Below are positions 59,397-64,000 of a stretch of 64,000 nt of DNA, piece by piece. Below the pieces are notes generated by a model. The model was given only the letters and a program-made list of their open reading frames with translations. It did not search any database and was not told where the DNA came from. The position numbers and the translations under genes were made by a program. Each line of letters begins with the position of its first letter. Position 1 is the first letter of the stretch. This stretch comes from Sediminihaliea albiluteola. Its GTDB lineage: Bacteria > Pseudomonadota > Gammaproteobacteria > Pseudomonadales > Halieaceae. The DNA lies in assembly GCF_014077625.1 (NCBI RefSeq), contig NZ_JACFXU010000013.1, positions 992,001 through 1,056,000 on the forward strand, in the 5' to 3' direction.

Positions 59397-61043
59397 TTAA
59401 GCTGCCTCAGTCCTGCCACCCTTTTTATCATCCACTTTGCTGTTAGTGCTCGCCACGGTTTTTTTAGCCGCCGCTTTGCTCTGGCTAGTTTTGCGCTGGG
59501 GAACCTTTACCGCATGCTCACGCAGGGCTAGACGGTCAGAGCGAGTGGCTGTTGGGCGCCGACGAGAACTGCGCGGGCGGCGGTATTCAGCCTCGGTTGG
59601 ACGCAGATCGCCGTATTCAAAGCGCTGCAAAATCTCTTCCATCGTGCGGCTGATTTTAGTGCAAATCCTAATCGATTCGACGTGTGGGTAAGTGGAGCGC
59701 ACACCTGCATCGGTCAGTTCCATGAGCTCCTTTTCACTTAGATGGGACAAAATCTTAGTTGGATTAAACCAACCAAAGGACGGCACAATATTAATATCTC
59801 CGCTGTACTCCTGATCCATCAGGCTATGAATGCTGTTCAAGACAAGATTTAATCGAGGCCAATTCTCATTTTTCTTTTGAGCTAGGCTGCGATAGAAATT
59901 GAGTACTTCGCGCCCCATACCAATCCCCAAACCGCCTAGTGAGGAGCTCAACTTGCCGCGCTTGCCATCTCGATTCAGGAAAGGCGTAGCAATTGGATTG
60001 ACCATGCTGACTATGAAATGATTAGTGCTGTAAAGCCGAGACAGGCGCTTAGCTGGCAGGTCGTCAGCAATAGAGCCATCGACCCACTTTCGGGTGGGAA
60101 GGTAAGGCTGCTTTTCACCGTGAACGTTTTGCGCCATCAGCATCACCGGTGGGAAGACCCCTGGCACGGCACAAGATGCCATCACGGCAGATCGCACATA
60201 AACATTCGGGGAAGTGATAGCGTTCAGTAGCCGTGAGCGCTGATGTGTTTCTGCCGGAGCGACGGTGATGCTAATTTGCCGACCAGTTTTCTCGTAGGCT
60301 TCCTGGAAAGTCATATCGGGTATTAAGCGCTCGATAATTTTTTCCAGGTCTCGCACATCAATCTGCGGATTGCGGCCAAAAAACATGCGAGAAAACACAC
60401 TAGCTTCCCGCTCAGCTTCAAATAACAGGCTAGATGGCTCAAAAAAACGTTCCAGTTCGGTATCGCTATGGCAACCGACGACGCCGGCCACCAAAGAGCC
60501 GGCACTAGAGCCTGAAATGACCGGCGGTAAAATCCCTTGGTGTAATAAGGTTTTAACCACCCCCATATGATAAAAACCCAACACACCACCACCGCTAAGC
60601 ATCAAGGCTGAGCGTCCGAAGCAGATGTTAGAGCGGTAGAAAAAGTCTAGCTTGTCTTGGGTGCTAATTTCTTTGCATTTGAGGTCGGCTAGAAAGCGCA
60701 GCGCGTCATCAACCTCATCGATATACTGTTCAATCAGGCGCTTGGTGCCAAATTTAGCTCGGCGGTACAGCGTGCTGCGCCCCATACCCCCCATATTGCC
60801 GTGTATGCCTTCATTGAGGGCAAACAATAAGCCCTGATAGTCGTGGCGAGAACGCAGACTGCGCAATCGATCGAGGCGCAGACGGATTTGGGCGTAGTCA
60901 TACTGATTACTCTGGTCGACTTCGCGCCAACGCTTCTCACCCGAAAGCTCATCATGCTGCTGAGCGGCTTCACACCACTCCTCGTATGACGTACTGGTAT
61001 CCATCGCTTTTTCAAGCTGGCGGAGCTTGCGAGATTTCCTCAC
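59397..61043 (-). CDS. Patatin-like phospholipase with an N-terminal DUF3336
   Basis: 548 residues from a GTG at 61043, picked for AAGGA six bases upstream; GTG 61058 and ATG 61004 are alternatives. The N-terminal 140 residues match DUF3336 (EKAMDTSTSYEEWCEAAQQHDELSG). The patatin core has the glycine-rich ALMLSGGGVLGFYHMGV near 147-163, nucleophile Ser in GSSAGS near 177-182 and the dyad Asp in VDGSIADDLP near 322-331. The C-terminal tail from about 500 is Lys/Arg/Ser-rich and likely disordered. Relatives of this bacterial/fungal type include TGL4-like triacylglycerol lipases; activity here is inferred. Confidence 0.88.
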   Translation of the reverse strand: MRKSRKLRQLEKAMDTSTSYEEWCEAAQQHDELSGEKRWREVDQSNQYDYAQIRLRLDRLRSLRSRHDYQGLLFALNEGIHGNMGGMGRSTLYRRAKFGTKRLIEQYIDEVDDALRFLADLKCKEISTQDKLDFFYRSNICFGRSALMLSGGGVLGFYHMGVVKTLLHQGILPPVISGSSAGSLVAGVVGCHSDTELERFFEPSSLLFEAEREASVFSRMFFGRNPQIDVRDLEKIIERLIPDMTFQEAYEKTGRQISITVAPAETHQRSRLLNAITSPNVYVRSAVMASCAVPGVFPPVMLMAQNVHGEKQPYLPTRKWVDGSIADDLPAKRLSRLYSTNHFIVSMVNPIATPFLNRDGKRGKLSSSLGGLGIGMGREVLNFYRSLAQKKNENWPRLNLVLNSIHSLMDQEYSGDINIVPSFGWFNPTKILSHLSEKELMELTDAGVRSTYPHVESIRICTKISRTMEEILQRFEYGDLRPTEAEYRRPRSSRRRPTATRSDRLALREHAVKVPQRKTSQSKAAAKKTVASTNSKVDDKKGGRTEAA

Positions 61044-61123
61044 TCGGATTCCTTTCACTCAGGGACAGGCCACTAGGATAAAACATCTACGGCTCTACGC
61101 ACAGCCCATCTCCAGAATCAATC

Positions 61124-61144
61124 GGGGCCCTTATCGGGCCCCGC
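61124..61144 (-). other. Intercistronic hairpin after the second acyl-CoA synthetase gene
   Basis: CGGGGCCC (61124-61131) and GGGCCCCG (61137-61144), loop TTATC, 8 bases downstream of the synthetase stop on the minus strand and before the patatin gene. No U-tract. Confidence 0.55.
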
Positions 61145-61152
61145 TGGAAGAC

Positions 61153-62694
61153 TTACTGGTCTTTTACTTGGCTTTTGTACTTTTCAACCAGTTGCTTTTT
61201 ATACAACTTGCCATTGTCCATCCGTGGTAATTTTGGGTCAAAATCCAGCGAACGCGGCACTTTGATATGCGACAGCCGCTCTCGCAGCCACTCGAGTAGC
61301 TCAAAAGCCACTTCATCAGTGGCATCAGCCCAGTTCATCGGCTCTACAACGGCTTTGACTTCTTCGCCAAACTCCTCATTAGGAATGCCAAAGACGGCGA
61401 CATCTGCCACCTTGTCATGAGAAATCAGCAGATTCTCAATTTCCTGTGGGTAGATATTCACCCCGCCAGAAATAATCATGAAATTCTTGCGATCAGTCAG
61501 GTACAAGAAGCCCTCTTCATCCACATAGCCGACATCGCCAGTGGTAGCCCAACCCCGGTCGTTAAATGCCTCGGCGGTTTTAGCTGGTTCGCCGTGATAC
61601 TCAAAGCCGGTGTGATCACCCGAGAAGTAGACTGTCCCAATCTCGCCCGGGGGCAGCTCATTGCCATCGTCATCCACAATATGGATTTGCCCCATTACTG
61701 CTGGCCCTACCGAGCCTTTGTGCGTCAGCCAAGCGGCAGAGTCGATAATGGTGATGCCAATACCTTCACTGGCGGCGTAATATTCGACGATAACTTCGCC
61801 CCACCACTCAATCATTTTCTCTTTGACATCTACTGGGCAGGGCGCAGCTGCATGAAGAGCAAACTGCATACTACTGATATCGTAGCGCTTGCGGACTTCA
61901 TCAGGGAGCTTGAGCATGCGAATAAACATAATCGGCACCCACTGACTGTGGGTCACGCGATGCTCCTCAATCAACTGCAAGGCGCGCTCGGGATCAAACT
62001 TTTCCATCACTACGGTAGTGCCGGCCTGATACAACGTCATCATGTTGTAGTGCAGCGGAGCCGCATGATATAGCGGGGCCGTTGATAAGTAGACGGTTTC
62101 CTCGCCAAAACCAAAAAATGCGCCCAGACTTTCAGCCAAGCCCATCGGGGCTAATACATCATCACTAGGCGGAGGTATAAAGATCCCTTTGGGCTTACCT
62201 GTAGTGCCCGATGAGTAGAGCATTGCTACGCCATTGGCCTGGTCTTCGATCGGCTCCTTGGGCTGTCGGTCTACCGCTTCTTCCCAAGACTCAAACCCTT
62301 CGCAAATCCCGCCGACCATAAGAAAATGCTCGACAGCCTTAGCTTCTGATAACAATTTGCTCGCCACATTGCGCAAGTTATAGCTGCCAATAAATAAGCG
62401 CGCGCCACAGTTTTCAAGAATATAGGCGGTTTCAGCCTGTTGCAGATGGGTACTGATTGGCGTAAAGATGATCCCGGCCCGCTGAGCTGCCCAGCATATC
62501 TCCAAAAACTGCCGATTGTTCTCCATCATCATGCCGATGTGATCGCCCTTTTTCAGCCCCAGAGAGCGGAATAAGTGCGCACCTTGATTACTGCGCTCAT
62601 CCAGTTGTCCATAGGTCACTATCTCACCACTGTTGGCCATAATAATGGCGGGCTTGTGGGGGTAGGTTTGAGCGGTAATGCTGGGGTGGGGCAT
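61153..62694 (-). CDS. AMP-forming acyl-CoA synthetase
   Basis: 513 residues from the ATG at 62694 (ACGGAGGATTTACCTT upstream); a longer open frame to 62739 lacks family similarity. Motifs: MLYSSGTTGKPKGIFIPP near 158-175, TTGDVGYVDEEGFLYLTDRKNFMIISGGVNIYPQEIE near 385-421 and the catalytic Lys in PRMDNGKLYKKQL near 493-505. Similar to FadD13/CaiC-like ligases of fatty or steroid acids. Followed by the patatin gene (hairpin between), suggesting lipid release plus activation. Confidence 0.93.
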   Translation of the reverse strand: MPHPSITAQTYPHKPAIIMANSGEIVTYGQLDERSNQGAHLFRSLGLKKGDHIGMMMENNRQFLEICWAAQRAGIIFTPISTHLQQAETAYILENCGARLFIGSYNLRNVASKLLSEAKAVEHFLMVGGICEGFESWEEAVDRQPKEPIEDQANGVAMLYSSGTTGKPKGIFIPPPSDDVLAPMGLAESLGAFFGFGEETVYLSTAPLYHAAPLHYNMMTLYQAGTTVVMEKFDPERALQLIEEHRVTHSQWVPIMFIRMLKLPDEVRKRYDISSMQFALHAAAPCPVDVKEKMIEWWGEVIVEYYAASEGIGITIIDSAAWLTHKGSVGPAVMGQIHIVDDDGNELPPGEIGTVYFSGDHTGFEYHGEPAKTAEAFNDRGWATTGDVGYVDEEGFLYLTDRKNFMIISGGVNIYPQEIENLLISHDKVADVAVFGIPNEEFGEEVKAVVEPMNWADATDEVAFELLEWLRERLSHIKVPRSLDFDPKLPRMDNGKLYKKQLVEKYKSQVKDQ

Positions 62695-62795
62695 AAGGTA
62701 AATCCTCCGTAAAGACGCTGTGCAGCATATGGGCTGCATTTATGATTATGTTATAAAAAATATACTATAGTGCTCAGGCTAAGGCATTAGCAATC

Positions 62796-63635
62796 TTAAC
62801 GATAACGCATCAGCCCCTGCTGTACAGAAGAAGCCACTAACTCGCCACTGCGAGTAAAAAAGCGCCCCCTCGAGAGACCGCGGCCACCCATCACACACTC
62901 AGCCTCTACCGTGTGCAATAGCCACTCGTCAGCGCGAAATGCTTGATGAAACCACAGCGCATGATCGAGACTGGCAACCTGTAGATCATCCTGCAAAAAA
63001 GACTGTCCGTTGGCAATGAGGCAGGCATCTATCAGTAGTGAATCCGACATATAGGCCAATAGCGCCTCGTGCAAGCCGGGCTGATCCTCAATCGGACCCC
63101 GCGTCTTGAGCCAGGCATGGAACACCGGTTTTCTGGCAACAGGCTGTTTCCAATCCACCGGGTCGAGCAAGCGCACATCGAGATCCTCTCCGGTCAGGAT
63201 CATAAAGTCTTCGTTAAAGCTGTTATCCGCGATACTGCGCTCACGCTCGTTAGGTAAAGACTCAGGTGGGGGAATATCCGGCATCGCTTGCTGAAAGCGC
63301 TCGCCCTCGCCATCTAGCATAAACGATACCGAGCACACTAAAATCGGCTTGCCTTGCTGTAGAGCGACCACTCGCCGAGAACTCAAGCTCCCGCCATCAA
63401 GTGCATGCTCCACTTCAAACACGATCTCTTCACGCGGGTTACCCGGCCGCAGAAAATAGGCATGCTGAGAGTGTACTGGTCGATCCTTGTCTACGGTTGC
63501 TGCCGCTACTCGCAGCGCCTGCCCCAGCACTTGGCCACCGTAAACTCGCATCGCCCGCGGGTGCATATTCTGAGCAAGAAAGGATTGATCCGCTTGCTGT
63601 ACGGGTGATAAGACATCGAGTAACTGGTTAAGCAT
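62796..63635 (-). CDS. tesB: Acyl-CoA thioesterase II
   Basis: 279 residues, a double hotdog. Features are QNMHPRAMRVYGGQVLGQALRVA near 22-44 with HSQHAYFLRPGNP (55-67), and the second domain SLDHALWFHQAFRADEWLLHTVE near 225-246, containing the DH-x-x-x-FH motif with the catalytic Asp, then RGLSRGRFFTRSGELVASSVQQGL. It hydrolyses medium- and long-chain acyl-CoA, relieving CoA trapping in catabolism. It is transcribed toward the synthetase gene, 101 bases away. Confidence 0.94.
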   Translation of the reverse strand: MLNQLLDVLSPVQQADQSFLAQNMHPRAMRVYGGQVLGQALRVAAATVDKDRPVHSQHAYFLRPGNPREEIVFEVEHALDGGSLSSRRVVALQQGKPILVCSVSFMLDGEGERFQQAMPDIPPPESLPNERERSIADNSFNEDFMILTGEDLDVRLLDPVDWKQPVARKPVFHAWLKTRGPIEDQPGLHEALLAYMSDSLLIDACLIANGQSFLQDDLQVASLDHALWFHQAFRADEWLLHTVEAECVMGGRGLSRGRFFTRSGELVASSVQQGLMRYR

Positions 63636-63773
63636 AGGGGCTATCTACTAGAATGTGTTACCGATACATTATCCGAATTCACGCCGCTCGGCCAAGCGTC
63701 GCGATGCTAGAAAGCATTTTTATTGCTTGTCGGCACAGCTAATTGGCCCCCACCATCACTAGAGGTATGTCCG

Positions 63774-64000
63774 ATGCCACAACTACTCAGCCCCGCGCAA
63801 CTGCGCCAGCGCATTCGGAGTGGTCTATATACTGGCCACACCTCAGGGCTGGCCCAAGGCTACGTACAGTGCAACCTGACTATTCTGCCGGCGGATTGGG
63901 CCGGCGACTTTTTGCGTTTTTGTCAGCTCAATCCGCGGCCCTGCCCCCTAATTGCCATGGCCAACAGCCCCGGCGATATCAGCTTGCCCTCTCTGGGGGA
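63774..64000 (+). CDS. DUF1445 putative hydro-lyase, 5' part only
   Basis: The first 75 codons of a gene cut by the window edge, starting at the ATG at 63774 with AGAGGT about nine bases upstream. The visible protein, with [42 protein letters not shown] and PCPLIAM, is the conserved N-terminus of the DUF1445 (D-glutamate cyclase/hydro-lyase) family. It is divergent from tesB. Function in this organism is not shown. Confidence 0.85.
   Translation, partial: MPQLLSPAQLRQRIRSGLYTGHTSGLAQGYVQCNLTILPADWAGDFLRFCQLNPRPCPLIAMANSPGDISLPSLG

Noticed and set aside
61417-62073. 218-codon plus-strand open frame
   Set aside because: Lies entirely inside the well-supported acyl-CoA synthetase on the other strand; composition is that of an antisense shadow.

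Overview
The window is a chromosomal segment from an aerobic, probably marine, gammaproteobacterium. Supporting evidence is the lptG-lptF / pepA-holC-valS neighbourhood, RapA, HolC, a complete cbb3 oxidase locus, an ectoine operon with its own aspartokinase, and many acyl-CoA and ring-degradation genes. Cellvibrionales/Spongiibacteraceae-like bacteria fit best, but this is inference without a database search. No rRNA, tRNA, CRISPR array, transposase or phage gene was seen.

Layout. 1-2762: 3' end of an EAL-domain gene, a LuxR-type regulator and a Yip1-family membrane protein. 2812-11310: ccoNOQP, then ccoG-H-I-S and a TauE/DsbD-like membrane protein, one colinear block for making and maturing cbb3 oxidase. 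11368-16121: ectA-ectB-ectC-ask on the minus strand, divergent from a MarR-family EctR, with a recognisable promoter and a candidate EctR operator between them. 16216-17616: sthA. 17739-23650: a six-gene minus-strand catabolic operon (SDR, HsaA-like flavin monooxygenase, C-C hydrolase, hydratase, acetaldehyde dehydrogenase, aldolase), i.e. ring hydroxylation plus the lower meta-cleavage route without its ring-cleavage dioxygenase. 23792-29502: secreted trypsin-like protease, trhO-bolA, a repeat-containing unknown, a two-component system and an RDD protein. 29522-36510: lptG-lptF divergent from pepA-holC-valS. 36598-38266: CspA, a membrane-anchored cold-shock-domain protein and a methyltransferase. 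38381-42175: a TonB-dependent receptor, then an unusual small minus-strand ORF whose coding frame runs through its own terminator, divergent from a LysR gene across a 27-bp near-perfect palindrome. 42282-45992: tatD and rapA. 46079-50144: acyl-CoA cluster (PaaG-like crotonase, AMACR-like CoA racemase, HSD10-like SDR), a probable thiolase remnant and a divergent AraC regulator. 50220-55447: DUF748 giant, sprT, FinR-like LysR and ferredoxin-NADP reductase. 55463-64000: two acyl-CoA ligases, an ACAD10-type kinase homologue, enoyl-CoA hydratase, DUF3336 patatin, TesB thioesterase and the start of a DUF1445 hydro-lyase.

How the parts fit: a respiratory/copper-assembly block, osmoprotection through ectoine, and several loosely grouped modules for activating and oxidising steroid-, aromatic- or branched-chain-type acyl-CoA substrates.

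The most unusual signals are: (1) the LysR / palindrome / terminator-embedded 52-codon ORF at 41006-41231; (2) a repeated habit of placing strong hairpins without U-tracts just after stop codons; (3) a putative thiolase tail left between the HSD10-like SDR and the AraC gene; (4) a degenerate nine-residue repeat in an unrecognised protein at 26113-26874.
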